Part shown: positions 47,869 through 60,542 of the stretch, piece by piece | Layout of the letters: each line of letters begins with the position of its first letter | Position numbering within the stretch: the stretch's first letter is position 1 | From: Proteles cristata cristata | Taxonomy: Eukaryota; Chordata; Mammalia; Carnivora; Hyaenidae | Assembly: GCA_017311185.1 (NCBI GenBank) | Contig: JAESUZ010001514.1 | Span: forward strand, 620,001 to 684,000 | Length of the DNA stretch: 64,000 nt | Reading direction: 5' to 3' | Translations under genes and position numbers: made by a program | Notes under the pieces: generated by a model | Told to the model about the DNA's origin: nothing | Database searches by the model: none | The model's input: the letters and a program-made list of their open reading frames with translations, nothing else

Positions 47869-48099
47869 TTTTATTTTTTTAAAATTTTTATTTATTTCTA
47901 GGAGAGAGAGAGAGAGAGAGAGAGAGACAGCGTGAGCAGGGGAGGGTCAGAGAGAGAGGGAGTCACAGACTGAAACAGGCTCCAGGCTCTGAGCTGGCAG
48001 TCAGCACAGAGCCCGACGCGGGGCTCGAACCCACGAACCGCGAGATCATGACCTAAGTGAAAGTCGGACGCTTAACCGACTAAGCCACCCAGGCTCCCC
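47869..48099 (-). mobile_element. Young felid SINE with target duplication
   Basis: ATTTCTAGGAGAGAGAG tail side with (GA)n, CTAAGCCACCCAGGCTCCCC head side. GAAGCTTCCCTACTTTA on both sides. Confidence 0.93.
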
Positions 48100-49563
48100 A
48101 ATTGAAGCTTCCCTACTTTAATAAAGAAGAGGTGAACGTTCCTACTTAAAGTAATATAGGGGAGGTATGGTCAAATAGTTGAAAAAATGGATTAAAAAAA
48201 GAAATGATATGGAAATGGATGGCATAGTTAGCAACATGACATTAAATAAGAGGTTTTCTTAGGAGTCTTGCAGGCTTAGATGACCAACCAATGTTGACTG
48301 AAGTCTGGAGTAGGAAAATAGGAAGCTGGGTTTAACCTGGCTTGGAAGAGGGAAGCATAGAATAAAGGGTAAGATGTCATGGCCATGTCAAGAGGCTAAA
48401 TATAAATGTCAGACTATGAAATTCAGGCTGAGAGGAAAACAGAAAGCAACAAAAGTAGTGCTAACTACTCGAGAGTTTAAGGTCTATGTGATAGAACTTT
48501 TCTAGGTAATGGCACATTATCAGGCTTTCCTAAGTTGAAGTGGAGGGAAACAAATGGAAAACCTGGGGGGCTTGAGTACTGCAAAGATTATTGGTTGCAG
48601 TGCTCATGTTTCCTAGGCTGATGTCAGAAATCATGTCCTTGAAGACAAAACAGGTAAACCTTTTGAGAAGCAGAATGGACTGTGTGACCTCAGGAGGCAG
48701 AATAGACCAGGGACGTGAATCGGTCTTCAATTAGCAAGAAAGTCCACCAACTCATCTGGAATGTGATAGGCAATTAGCATTTGCAAAGGTCATCAAATAT
48801 TCACAATGCCACTCCTTCCGGTTCTCATGATCTGCAGCCAGAAACCACAAGTACAGAACCTCCGATGTATCCTTGCCTGATGGAGCCTGAAACACCAGAG
48901 GAGGTGGTTCTGGAGAGGGATCAAAGTAGGACATAGACATTACAGCAAGGTCATGCCAAGTAAGTGGTCAGTCAAGTGAGTAAGGCGGCTTCTCCCTGTG
49001 CTCAGTGTGCCCCTGTCCACAGGTTCATGGAACAGCAACTTTACACAAGTCTAGCTGTGACCTCACGGTGACTAGAGCAGGCTCACATTCTGCAGCAACC
49101 TCAGTCAGGTAATATTTCTTCACCTCCTCTATCCTTCATTCAAATCAGTGATGGGACCTTCGGCTTTTCTCTCTGTCTGTGGGTTTTCCCATATGTTTCT
49201 TTTCCTCCAGTATCCTCCTTTTATTTCCACTGCACATGAAAGTAGGGAAAATTTCATGGCTAACAGAGTTCTCCCTCATTTCTCTTTATGCCCACAAGCT
49301 GCAATTTGGAGAGAGACTGAATAGAAAGAGTGGGACCAGAGGAAGTTGAGCAAATGACTGGGAGACTATCTTCTCTCTGGGCCTAAATACTCCCATCCTA
49401 CAGAAGAAGAGTTTGGCTAAGGAAATTGGCAATTTAATATAGTTAAACTCTTTACTTATAATAGTATCTGTTGGCCATCTAAGTATGCTTTGAAGTTCAT
49501 AACTTTTCTGAGACTCACACTTTTAGATGTTGAAGCTGGAATTTGAACTCAGATCTCTCTGAT

Positions 49564-49594
<31 letters not shown>

Positions 49595-50245
49595 TATCAT
49601 AAAAATTATATGTACCTATCTAAAAATTTTAAAAAATCATAAAAATTATATTTAGATCTAAGTATATATCCTTATTCTTGCATCAGGGAAGGTAAACATA
49701 ATTTTTATGACCCAAGGCCCCCATTTCCATGTTCAAATCATTCTTTGTATTTGAACACGTGTAAGTGGCCTGGAAGAAGACACTTAGCTAGGAAATGAAG
49801 GACATGAGAAACTGGTCTATCCCAGGAAATCCAATGATTCACATTACAAGGTGACATGTCCCCGATAATGCAGGATAGTACTCAGTTCACACATTTTTTT
49901 ATCAGAATTTTTAATAAAGTCTTAGAATGTCTGTATTCGCTGACATGTATGTTCTGGTGTAGAGGTGAACTTACGTAAAGGTAACATGTACATGGCTATT
50001 GGAAGAAAAAAAAGTTATTTGAATGGTTTACTTTCCCTAGTTGGAACAAGAGGACCTTCTCAGGTCTGAATCCCTGGGGTGATATCAGGCCAATATTGAG
50101 GCCACCATGTCAAGTTTATAGGAATGCAGCACCTCAGGGTGACACGTTTTCTCATTTGGAAATCCAGGTGTGCAAGATATTAGGAAACAGCTACCTCAAG
50201 CCTTTTTCCCAGGCTTCACCAGAGCACGATATTGGATGAAATTAA
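48100..50245. other. Single-copy DNA upstream of SPINK13
   Basis: No exon found. A reverse MIR-like scrap lies near 49440-49565 (GGAATTTGAACTCAGATCTC) and a (CA)n at 49564-49590. No obvious TATA box within 80 bases of the SPINK13 ATG. SPINK13 control sequences should lie here, but none can be pinned down. Confidence 0.4.
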
Positions 50246-53200
50246 ATGGCTGCCTTTTCCTACCTGACCATATTTTTCCTGGTGTCCTCCACTTTGGAAC
50301 ATACTTCTTTTTCAGGTAAGCAAACTTACAAGTCTTGGGAGGGAAATTTCTGATATTGTCTTTGTTGTAGAAAAGAAAAGTAGTCATGTGTGTCTGGGTG
50401 GGGAACGTTAGGCATGACAATGCAAAGTGGGTATGAATTGGGTATCACTGTTAGAAAAGGAAGTTACTTTGGAAAACACTCCAAAATTTGAAAATGAAGT
50501 AACATGCTTCTGCATAATGCACGGGTCAAGAAAAATCCAAAAGGCAATTGAAAAAATTTTTGAACACGAGAAAAATAAAACAAAATGAGTGAAAGTTTTG
50601 CTTCAAAGAAGTGTCACTACCTTCATACCCCTTTTCTTTTGATTCCAATCCTATGGCCATCTTTGTGGAATCAGCCTCATTGGTCTCTATCTTTCCTGTG
50701 TTAGTTTTTGCTTAGATAAACATATGTGTGTGCATTGTGTCATTCCTCCTACTTTCTTTTATAAAAGACAGCACACTATAGATACCTGTTTGAGAAATTG
50801 CTTTTCTCAATTTACAAATATCTTGAAAATTAATACATATCAACTCACAGGGATCTCCCTCATTCTTTTATACAACTACATAGAACTTCATTGGGTGTGT
50901 GTATCGACATTTACTCAACAGTCTGCTATCTATGGGCATTTAGTTGGTGTCCAATATTTTTCAGTCACAAACAATGCTGCAATAATCTTACGCATATGTG
51001 TTTTTGTATTGTTGGAGGTATAGCTTCAGGGTAAATTTTTAAACTAAAAGATATCTGATACACTGGAAGAAAATATCTGCAGCACATATCACTGACAAAG
51101 GACTAATATACCTAATACATGAGAATACTTAAAACTGAGGGAACTTAATTGTCAAATGAGTAATATGTTTACTACATATACAATTCACACACACATAACA
51201 CATACCCCCAAAGTACAGAAATGGCTCTTAAATCTGTAAAAGATATTCAACTTCACTATGAAAAAAAATGCTAATCAAAACTATCTTAAAACACCATTTC
51301 TCATTTATTAAAAAGGGTTTCCTACTTTAAGATTAAAGGGGCACTTGGATGGCTCAGTAGGTCAAGTGTCTGACTTTGCCTCAGGTCATAATCTCACAGC
51401 TCAAGAGTTCAAGCCCCATGTCAGGCTCTGTACTGACAACTCAGAGCCTGGAGGCTGCTTTGGATTTTGTCTCTCTCTCTCTCTCTGCTCCTTCCCCATG
51501 CACACTCTGTCTCCATCTCTCGAAAGAAAGAAAGAAAGAAAATTAAAGAAAAATCCAGTTGATCCTGGCATGGTTTTGTTTCTTATGTTCAGATGCATTT
51601 GAAGTTCATTCTCATATATGACATGTGGCACATATTTTTACTTTATTTCATTTCTACTGGATGAAAGTCTTTTCTTCTCTCTTCACTATATCCAGCCACT
51701 TTTGCCAATGAAAGATTCCGCGGTTTTTTTGTTTGTTTGTTTGTTTTTTACAATTAGAGAGAAGCATTCCATTCTTTTTTATTCTTTAAAAGATTGTACA
51801 TGCAATTGACATAGTCTATTCCTGGAAAGGTTGGTAGGCTTCGTGTTTCCTTTGGGGAAAAAATGAAAATAAAATCTAAGTTTTCTCTTCAAAATTTAGA
51901 AAGTCCAGCTTTTGGAAAGCTAGAATTTTCTAGAATATTTAAAAGATCATCCTACAATGAGAGATAAGGAAGAGCAGAACTATGATATGTCTTTTCTTGT
52001 TTCTCTCTCCTACAGCCAGCTGGCCATGGTCCACCCTCAGGCAACACCAGCATCCTAGTTTCCCAGAGCCAGTCAGCCTCTCCCAAGGAATCTCTAAAGT
52101 TCCTAACCATCACTCATAATATCCTCTTTAGTTCAGCATCCTGGTAAAAACTAGCCTAATGTTTTATTTACTTTAGCAGATTTAATTTAAAAAATAACTT
52201 TAAAGTACATATACTCATCCCAATTGTAGTGAAGAGGAACCTAAAGCCAATGAAAGTCATGTAACCTAATGAAAATAACATAGTTTGCAAGTTATGCATA
52301 CAACCCCAAGTGGATTTTACTCTTTTCTCAATGACGTAGAAAATTTATAAATAAAGTTAGAATTGTGAAAATGAACGGAAGAATGAATAAGTGGATAAAG
52401 TAGTTAACAAAGGAATGACACCCACAAATTCTGTCGCAACAAGTTATTTTGCAAATGAGTAACTAGATTGCATTTCTTTATTCAGTTAGTAACTTAGGTG
52501 GAATATGAAATCATATTCCATGAAGAACTATTTCTTTTAACCTGTTGTGTATGTACTTTATCTGCAGAAATCTTCAAGCCACACAATACAGACAAATGGC
52601 CTAAGGTAAATTTAAATTTCTCAGTTATCAATTCTGATACTAATCTGATCACTTTCTTGACTTGAGAGACTGAAAACTTCATAGGGGTAAATAGAACAAA
52701 AGTTTTCCATGTGACCTTGGGCATGTATTTTAACCTTTGCAAATTTAGATCGAATCTCATGTAGCACAAACATTATAACAGTAAGATGCGTCTCTGTTCA
52801 TTAAATGAAATAACACTGGTCATTTCCGTAAGTTTATAAAATTAAAGTGATAAATATATGAGTTATTCCTAGCTGCAATACAGAATCCTCACTCTTATCA
52901 ATTACATTTGAGCCCCTTCCCCTAGAATTTCACAAACACATAAATATCTCTATTCACAAACTCCTTAGAATGAGTTATTGGCATTGGGACTCTAAATAAA
53001 AATTTTGTATTGAGGATTTAAGTGGGTATGTTATAATGCTTATGACTTTAAGAGATGATGGATAGATGACTGATTTTCTGACACTGCAGTCAGCAAAAAA
53101 AACCTGAGTGACCAAAGCCTTGTCTTTGTAATTCTTGAAAAAGAAGTCAATTGACTAGAAATATTTGTTATTATTTCTGTGAGGGGCAGAAGTGTTAGGC

Positions 53201-53390
53201 CAGAAATAGATGAAGGAAAATCTATCAATTGTTATTCATATGATACTTTATGCTATTTGCAGCCCCCATGTGAAATGTACTACCCTCTGGATCCTTTTTA
53301 TGACTCAAGATGCCCCAATATAACATCCTATGTTTGCGCTACAAACGGCCACACTTACCAGAATGAGTGTTTCTTTTGTGTTGATCAGTG
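50246..53390 (+). CDS. SPINK13: SPINK13, Kazal-type serine protease inhibitor (exons 1-3; last exon outside or not found)
   Basis: Secreted single-domain Kazal inhibitor; the rodent orthologue is known as an epididymal protein linked to sperm maturation. Exon 1 (50246-50315) opens with ATG in MAAFSYLTIFFLVSSTL, a signal peptide, and ends in phase 1 at GGTAAGC. Exon 2 (52568-52605) follows TCTGCAG and encodes EIFKPHNTDKWPK (first residue split), ending at GGTAAAT. Exon 3 (53263-53390) follows TTTGCAG and holds the Kazal core: C1 in PPCEMYYPLDP, C2 and C3 in RCPNITSYVCATNGHTY, C4 and C5 in ECFFC; it ends in phase 2 at GGTAAGT. The YPLDP and NGHTYQNECFFC stretches closely match human SPINK13 as I remember it. 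The predicted P1 residue (second after C2) is Asn, and NIT is an N-glycosylation sequon, as in the human protein. The exon with the sixth Cys was not seen between 53.4 and 57.5 kb; beyond that lies only L1. Identity is strong; the 3' end is missing. Confidence 0.9.
51339..51545 (+). mobile_element. Carnivore SINE in SPINK13 intron 1
   Basis: GGGGCACTTGGATGGCTCAG head, CAGGTCATAATCTCACAG, (CT)n and an (AAAG)n tail. Confidence 0.87.
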
Positions 53391-54039
53391 GTAAGTTCAA
53401 AATTAAATAGCATTATTTTTTCCTCTATACTTATTCTCAGAAATATCACATAATCTTAGCCAAGGAGCTGGATTTACTGATGGATGGGATTTTTAAAATA
53501 ACCTCTATTGTTCATAGAAGATTGGGGACAGACTATGTATAAAGAGAAAAGTCTTTCTGAAAAACTTCAGTTAACATTCAAAGTTAACTCATTAAAAAAA
53601 GAAAGAAAAACTTATGTGATATTTTGGCAAAATTGTACAATGATCCTACTAATGGACATCTATAGATTATACCCAAACAATGAATAGAAACACATTTTTT
53701 CAAATCACTCAAAAATGTTTAACAGGTCAAAATGACATGCCGATGAATAGCACTCATAAATATTTCATGGTAGACATAAATAGATACAGATATCAATATA
53801 GATGTAGGCATAGGTATAGGTGCAGGCACACATGTGAATAACAAAGTGCTTATGTGTTCTTACATAGATCAAAATTGCCAGTGACTTATATATTTCTTTG
53901 CCTTTCAAGTAAGTTCAATGTGAAATTTAAATTTAAAAATAAATAATATTCCTTGGGATATACTTTAAATTCCATTTGAAATTGTTTTTACAAACAGACT
54001 TCCATCTAGTTAGCAACTTTTCCATAACCTACCAGATCT

Positions 54040-54545
54040 TCTGTGTTGGAAATCACATCAAACCAAGACTATCCTCAGGTTTGATGATCTGCTAGCAGGA
54101 CTCACAGACCTCAAAGTTACACACATGGTAACGGTTTATTACCATGAGAGGATCTGAGTAGAATCAGCAAAGGCAGAAAGCTCATAGGGTGGAGTCCAGG
54201 AGAGAGCAATCACAGGCTTCTGGTTGATCTTTCCCCGTGGACTCACACAGGCAGTGTTTCATTCTCCCAGCTATGATGTATGACAACACATAGAAGTATT
54301 GTCAACCTGGGAAGGTCACCAATGTCTCGGTTCCCAGGCCTTTTGTTAGAAGCCAGTCACCTAGGCATGTAGCACCTGCACAACTAACAATTACTAAGTC
54401 TCCAGCCACCCCACATTCCCTGAGGAATGAACAACAAGCATTCACTTAAGCCTATGAACCCAGGTTATAAAGTCACTCTTATCAGGAGGGACATTCTAAA
54501 GGCTTATGGATACTTCCTAGGCATGAATTTGAGCATCCCAAGTCT
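54040..54545 (-). mobile_element. Old LTR, family unassigned, SPINK13 intron 3
   Basis: GCTAGCAGGACTCACAGACC, GGTTTATTACCATGAGAGGAT and GTGGACTCACACAGGCAG resemble an old mammalian LTR in reverse, with AATAAA on the - strand near 54136. Edges are approximate and the family is not certain. Confidence 0.45.
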
Positions 54546-55714
54546 GTTGAGCTAATTCTTTCATGCATATCTTCCTTTGAAGACAATCTTCATGGAGTTC
54601 CAGAGTCATGTTTTGACCCCATGAGGATGTTATTTTGAGCACTGAAGGAAATGGGTGTGGAAGCTATTGAATAAGGGAAATATTTGCTCATCTTCAGAAC
54701 AAGTTCTAGACTCAGAGGATGCTTGAAATGTCGTTTAAAGGAAAACGATGGTAACTGAAAAAATGGGAATTAACCAAGTAACTACCATCAGTTTCAAAGC
54801 AAGATTAATGAGAAGTCATGAATGTCACTGGACTATGTAGAATAATTAAATTACATTAACATTCCTTCCTAATAGCTGCCGTCACTTTCTCAGACAGGGG
54901 CTAATTAGGCAAGACACTCAGAAGTGCCTTCTTAGCTCTTTCACATAACCCTTTTTCCACACCTTGTGGTATTTGGACACACACCACTAAAAAGAGCAGC
55001 ATAGAAGGAATTGAGTCATGATGGCTGGGGTTTCTGGGAAGTAGCATAGACTGATGCAGAGTGACAGGCCTTACTCTTGCTCAGGTGACAACCCAATGGC
55101 TTCTCAATGTTTGTTCTGAGATTTCTTTCAGCCTCATCTAGGAGACTTGAGAAAGTCTCAGCACCACTGAAATCATGCCTTAGACCTATTCTGACAGAAA
55201 TGGGAAGAGACTAAAGAAACTATATTCCTTCTTTCCTTCCTTCCCTTCCTTCTTTTCTACCTATCTTGTGATTCTCCTAAATGTACTGCAAACACCATGA
55301 CTGTTATTTCTTAATCTAAGAATAAATAAAGAGCCCTTGTTGATTAAAAAAGAAAAAAAAAAAAGGTTCAGTAACACCGCAGCCAATATGAGACCAGGTC
55401 TTAGCAAACATATCTACTTCTGAAACACATTGATGCCAACGGCAGAGGTGATGCAGTGGCCTGTGTATTTGCTTCAACTCTCAAAGTGACTTTCATGTAT
55501 AAGCTTGGTCTTCATGCTATTTCTATTTCTTGGAGCAAAAAGGACTGTCTTGATGTTTTTTTGAATGATAGAAGAAGAATCTCTCCATCTCTCCTCTTAG
55601 TATTGTGAAGAAAAATCCAAAAAAATTGGGGCTCACAATCTTGAGAGATACTCACCATTTGTGGATGGTGTAAATCCCTTGGGAAAAAAAGAAAAAAGAA
55701 AACAGAAGTGTTTT
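54546..55714. other. SPINK13 intron 3, no exon found
   Basis: Searched by eye for the last SPINK13 exon (a GKC-type ending after an AG acceptor) and did not find it. 55300-55365 ends in AATAAATAAAGAGCCCTTG and an A-rich tail, possibly the end of an old retrocopy. Confidence 0.35.
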
Positions 55715-57480
55715 AGGATGCTGAGCTAAGATGATGGAGAAGTAGGAAGACCTGCCTCATTGCAAAAACACAGCTAGATAAAGGTCAGATTATTCTGAAT
55801 ACCCTAGAAATTGATCTGAAGACTGACAGAACAAACTCTACAGCTAAAGGGAGAGAAAAGGCCACATCATGGAAGGCAAGGAGAAACTCTGTATGGGACT
55901 AATCTGAGGGAAATGGCAGCCAAAACACAGCAGCTGAGTGCACACAGCTTACAGCAGAGACAGCAAAAAGAGAAAATACCCAAATAAATAAAACATGAAT
56001 GAGAGAAGAGAGATCACAACCAACACCACAGAAATAAAAACAATTATAAGAGACTATGATGAAAAATTATAGGCCAATAAATCAGGCCACCTGGAAGAAA
56101 TGGATAATTTCCTAGAAATATATAAAATTATCAAAACTGAAATAGAAGAAATAGAAAACTTGAACATACTGGTATTCAGCAAAGGAATTGAATCAGTAAT
56201 GAAAAATCTCCCAATAAATAAAAGTTCAGGGTCAGATGGCTTCGCAGAGGAATTCTACCAGACATTTATTTTTATTTATTTTTTAAGGTTTTTAAATTTA
56301 TTTTTGAGAGAGAGAGAGAGAGAATGAGTGGGGGGAGGGGCAGAGATTGAGGAAGACAGAATTCGAAGCAAGATCCACGCTCCAAGCTGTCAGCATAGAG
56401 CCCAATTTAGGAATCGAACTCACGAAGTAAGAGATCATGACCTGACCTGAAGTCAGATGCTTCACTAACTGAGCCACCCAGGGCCCCACTACAGACATTT
56501 AAAAAAAACAGTTAATACCTATTCTTCTAAAACTGTTCCAAAAAATAGAAATGGAAGGAAAACTTCCAAACTAGTCCTAAGAGCCCAGCATTACCTTGAT
56601 TTCAAAAGCAGATAAAGACCCCACTAAAGAAAGAGAATTACAGGGCATTTTTGAACATGAACGCAAAAATTCTCAATAAAATACCAGTAAATAAAAATCC
56701 AACAGTATGGTAAAAGAATCTTTCACTATGATCAAGTGAGATTTATTCCTGGGCTGATTCATGTCCACACATCAATCAATGTGATGTACCACATCAATAA
56801 AAGGAAAGATAAGAACCATATGATTCTCTCAATACATGCAGAAAAAACATTTGACAAAATACAGCATCCATTCTCGATAAAAACCATCAAGAAAGTAGGG
56901 ATAGAAAGAACATACCCCAACATCATAAAGGCCAAATATGAAAGACCCACAGCTAATATCGTCCTCAATGGGGAAAAACTGAGAGACTTTCCCCTACCAT
57001 CAGGAAGAAGACAAGGATGTCCACTCTCACCATTATTATTTAACATTGTACTGGAAGGCCTAGCCTCAGCAACCAGACAACACAAAGAAATAAAAGTCAT
57101 CCAAATCAGCCAAAAAGAAGTCAAACTTTCGCTATTTGCAGACGACATGAGATTCCATTTAGGAAATCTGAAAGACTCCCCCTAAAAGCTGCTAGAACTG
57201 ATACATGAATTCAGCAAAGTCAGAGGATACAAAGTCAACATGCAGAATCTGTTGCATTTCTCTACACCAATGATGAAACAGCAGAAAGAGAAATCAAGGA
57301 ATTGATTCCATTTATAATTGCACCAAAAACCATACCTGGGAATCAACCTAACCAAAGAAGTAAAAGATCTGTAAGCTGAAAACTATAGAACACTTATGAA
57401 AGAAATTAAAGATGATACAAAGAAATGGAAAAACATTCCATGTTCATGGACTGGAAGAACAACTACTATTAAAATGTTTA
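55715..57480 (+). mobile_element. Internally deleted carnivore L1, cut by a younger L1
   Basis: Starts with a 5'UTR (GCTAAGATGATGGAGAAGTAGG, GATCTGAAGACTGACAGAACA) and jumps near 56000-56010 to mid ORF2 (GAGACTATGATGAAAAATTATAGG). Reverse transcriptase sequence follows, with LSLFADDM at about 57119-57150. Stops at 57480, where a felid L1 is inserted. A SINE sits at 56263. Confidence 0.82.
56263..56489 (-). mobile_element. Carnivore SINE inside L1
   Basis: ATTTATTTTTGAGAGAGAGAG tail side, head complement CTGAGCCACCCAGGGCCCC. Target duplication CAGACATTTA (56253-56262 and about 56494-56503). Confidence 0.9.
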
Positions 57481-57900
57481 TGGAGGGGGGGCAAGATGGC
57501 GGAGAAGTAAGGAGCTCCGTACTTGCACTCGCGCCCATACATCACACAGAAAAGATCTGAAGCCATTGGAAACCATACAAAACCTGAGAGACTGGGAGAA
57601 AAAGGACGCAGAATCCACTGAGAAAGCCTTCTAACGTGAGTGCGAACCGGGGAAGGTAAAATCGGGCCGGGATCGGAGCCTCCAGGGTGGGAGGCGATCC
57701 CCCTCTACCCTCTACGGGAGTGAGAGGGGAAAAGGAGAGAGTCCGAGACAGAAAAATCTCCGCTCGGTGCATAGAAAGACCGTACTTGCCAAATACCTGC
57801 ACACCAGGTCCCCTCGCGACAACTGGTCCTGGGGGAGGCTGAGCACACAAACTGCTTCTTTGTGCCACTCCTGGAGGTTGGGTTTTAAAGCGGCGGCAGC

Positions 57901-58287
57901 GCGCCTGCCGCCATTGTAGCTCCAGGGCGGCTGGGACCCCTGAAAGAGCCGCGCAGACACCGGGCATCCGCGCTCCTGGCTGGCTGGAACTCGAGAGGGA
58001 AGGCAAAGAGCTAAAAACTGGGAAATTTGCCTGTGAGTTCGTGTTTCGGGTGACGAGCCATAGAGAGACCCGGTTTTCCTCACTCCAGCGGCGGCGCGCC
58101 TGCCGCCATTGTAGCTCCAGGGCGGCTGGGACCCCTGAAAGAGACGTGCAGACACCGGGCGTCCGCGCTCCTGGCTGGCTGGAACTCGAGAGGGAAGGCA
58201 AAGAGCTAAAAACTGGGAAATTTGCCTGTGAGTTCGTGTTTCGGGTGACGAGCCATAGAGAGACCCGGTTTTCCTCACTCCAGCGGG
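57901..58287 (+). repeat. 195-bp tandem duplication in the L1 5'UTR
   Basis: The unit starts GCGCCTGCCGCCATTGTAGC at 57901 and again at 58096, and copies match nearly base for base to about 58284, then diverge. Resembles the monomer repeats of other mammalian L1 promoters. Confidence 0.93.
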
Positions 58288-58688
58288 CTCAGGCTACGCG
58301 GACCCGGCAGGCAAGCCCCCGCGCATGCGCACCAGCCCGACCCGGAGAAGGAAGCAGCGATTCTGACTCCGCCCCCAGAGCTCAGCAGGGAGCCTGGAAT
58401 AGCCCGAGGGGGTTGTCTGGGAAGCTGTGTTTAAGGCAACTTCAGCGGGACGCGGACTGGGATTTGGAGATTGGAACTTGCCTGGGTTGAAGAGTGCAAG
58501 CAACTTCGGCTGCGTCCCCGGAACGGGGAGTTGACACGCCAAAAAAAAAAAAAAAAAGCGAGCTGCAGCGCGGGGTTCAAGAAGGGACTGGAGCACCGTC
58601 ACTCTCCTCCCCACAATCGCCAAGGCAGAACCCCTGCCTGAGGCATCGGATCACGCCACGCCCATCCCTGCCTGAGAGGTGCCCTCCT

Positions 58689-58802
58689 CCCTTTTTTTTT
58701 TTCTTTTTCCCTTTTTTTTTTTTTTTCCTTTTTTTTTCTTCTTTCTTTTTTTCCCCTTTCTTTTCTCTTTTTTTCTTCTTCTTTCTCTTTTCTCGCTTTT
58801 TT
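58689..58802 (+). repeat. T/C-rich tract in the L1 5'UTR
   Basis: Over 110 bases of almost pure pyrimidine. Yields spurious Lys/Glu-rich frames on the - strand. Confidence 0.9.
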
Positions 58803-59603
58803 CCCCAAAACACTGACTTGATTAACTCTGGTTGCCAGCTTGCTTAAACAATCACAAGTCCATTCTCTAAATGTAAATTCTACACCTACCGACTTTTTCA
58901 GCTATTTCTCTTAGGAGTAATTAGACTATATAGTTTCTCTGGATAATTTCAGCATCCTTCTCTCACCTATCCAACCATATTCTACCCTTTACCTCTGTGA
59001 AAAAAGCTTCTTATCCCTTCTACCTGTTCATTCTATTTCCAAATCTGCCTCGTCTCGCCCTGCCTTCTCTCTTTTTCTCTATGCTGTTCAACCAGCACTG
59101 CATACACACGGCTATTTAACTGTAGCTGGGAAATCCAGGTATATGCTTTAAACTGTTCTTTGTCCATCGGTTTTCTTCTTTTTTCCTTTTCTTTTCCCCT
59201 TTTTGACCCTTTTATGTATTTTATGCTCCCTATTATTCGCCCTCCCTCCTCCGTCTTTTCTATTAACTTTTTCGTTTTCCCTCTCGCTTTGCATGTTAGT
59301 TGAATCAGCCTGTGCGTTTGTGTGCTCCTGCTCCCTGTGTGTTTGTCTGTCTGTTTTCTTTTCCAGGGCTACCTCAAGAAACAAGCTAGAGTACACAAGG
59401 TGAAGAGTCCCAAATATCACTACGAATAGGAAAATAAAATAACTAAGGTCCCAACAAGAGTGACCGAGGGATACCATTCAAAAAACAATCTCTGAAGGAT
59501 AGGCCCTGGAAAGTCAAAGAGTCTTCTTGGATATAGCAGTGCTCATAGAAACAGAGAGCATAACAGGTCTTTAAAACCAACAAGAGCCGGAAAGCTAACT
59601 AAA

Positions 59604-60496
59604 ATGACGAAACGAAAGAGCTCTCCTCCAAAGAAACTCCAAGAAGAAATGACAGCTAATGAACTGCTCAAAACAGATATCAGCAGCATAAGTGAACAAG
59701 ATTTTAGAATAATAATGGTAAAATTAATAGCAGGGCTTGAAAACAACATAGGCAACATCAAAGAAACTATGGCTACAGACAGAATGGAAAATAAAAATAG
59801 GCATGAAGAATTAAAAATGCGATAAATGAGATACATAATAAATTAGAGGCCTCCAACGCACGGATTGAAGAGGCAGAAAGGAGAATAAGTGATTTAGAAG
59901 ACACCAGTATAGAAAAACAAGACGCTGACAAAAAAAGAGACAAACTGATCCAGGAACAGGAAAGAAGAATTCGAGAGCTCAGCGACACAGTCAAACGCAA
60001 CAACATCCGTATCATAGGAATCCCAGAAGAGGAAGAGAGAGGGAAAGGTGCTAAAGGAGTCCTGGAACAAATTATAGCAGAGAACTTCCCCGATCTGGGG
60101 AAGGAAGTAAATGTGGAAATACAAGAGGCTCAGAGGACTCCCCTCAGACGTAACTTGAATCGATCTTCTGCACGACATATCATCGTAAAAATGGCAAAAT
60201 ACAAGGACAAAGAGAGAATTTTGAAAGCAGCTAGGGAGAAAAGGGCCCTCACATACAAAGGGAAACCCATCAGAGTGGTGACAGACCTATCTACTGAAAC
60301 GTGGCAGGCCAGAAAGGAATGGCAAGAGATCTTCAATGTGATGAACAGTAAAAATATGCAGCCAAGAATCCTCTATCCAGCAAGCCTGTCATTCAAAATA
60401 GAAGGAGAGATAAAAACCTTTCCAAACAAACAGAAATTGAAAGAATTTGTCACCACGAAGCCAGCCCTACAAGAAATCCTGAGGGGGATGCTCTGA
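59604..60496 (+). pseudogene. L1 ORF1 with one frameshift
   Basis: Encodes an L1 ORF1p-type RNA-binding protein: basic N-terminus (MTKRKSSPPKKLQ), then a heptad-rich coiled coil (NKLEASNARIEEAERRISDL), then an RRM-like part with RNNIRIIGIPEEEE and a C-terminal domain ending ILRGML. The frame breaks once, at the A-run near 59813-59818, where GAATTAAAAATGCG appears one A short; after that it stays open to the stop at 60494-60496. Expected length is near 297 codons, slightly below primate ORF1p. The next ORF starts 46 bases later. Confidence 0.88.
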
Positions 60497-60542
60497 AGGA
60501 AAGGTTGCAAGGAACAAAGATTCCAGAGACACCACTACAAAC

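Noticed and set aside
55300..55365. Possible processed pseudogene tail
   Set aside because: AATAAATAAAG and an A-rich end are present, but no coding similarity or target duplication could be recognised upstream.
58577..58813. Lys/Glu-rich frames on the - strand
   Set aside because: Low-complexity translation of the T/C tract in the L1 5'UTR.
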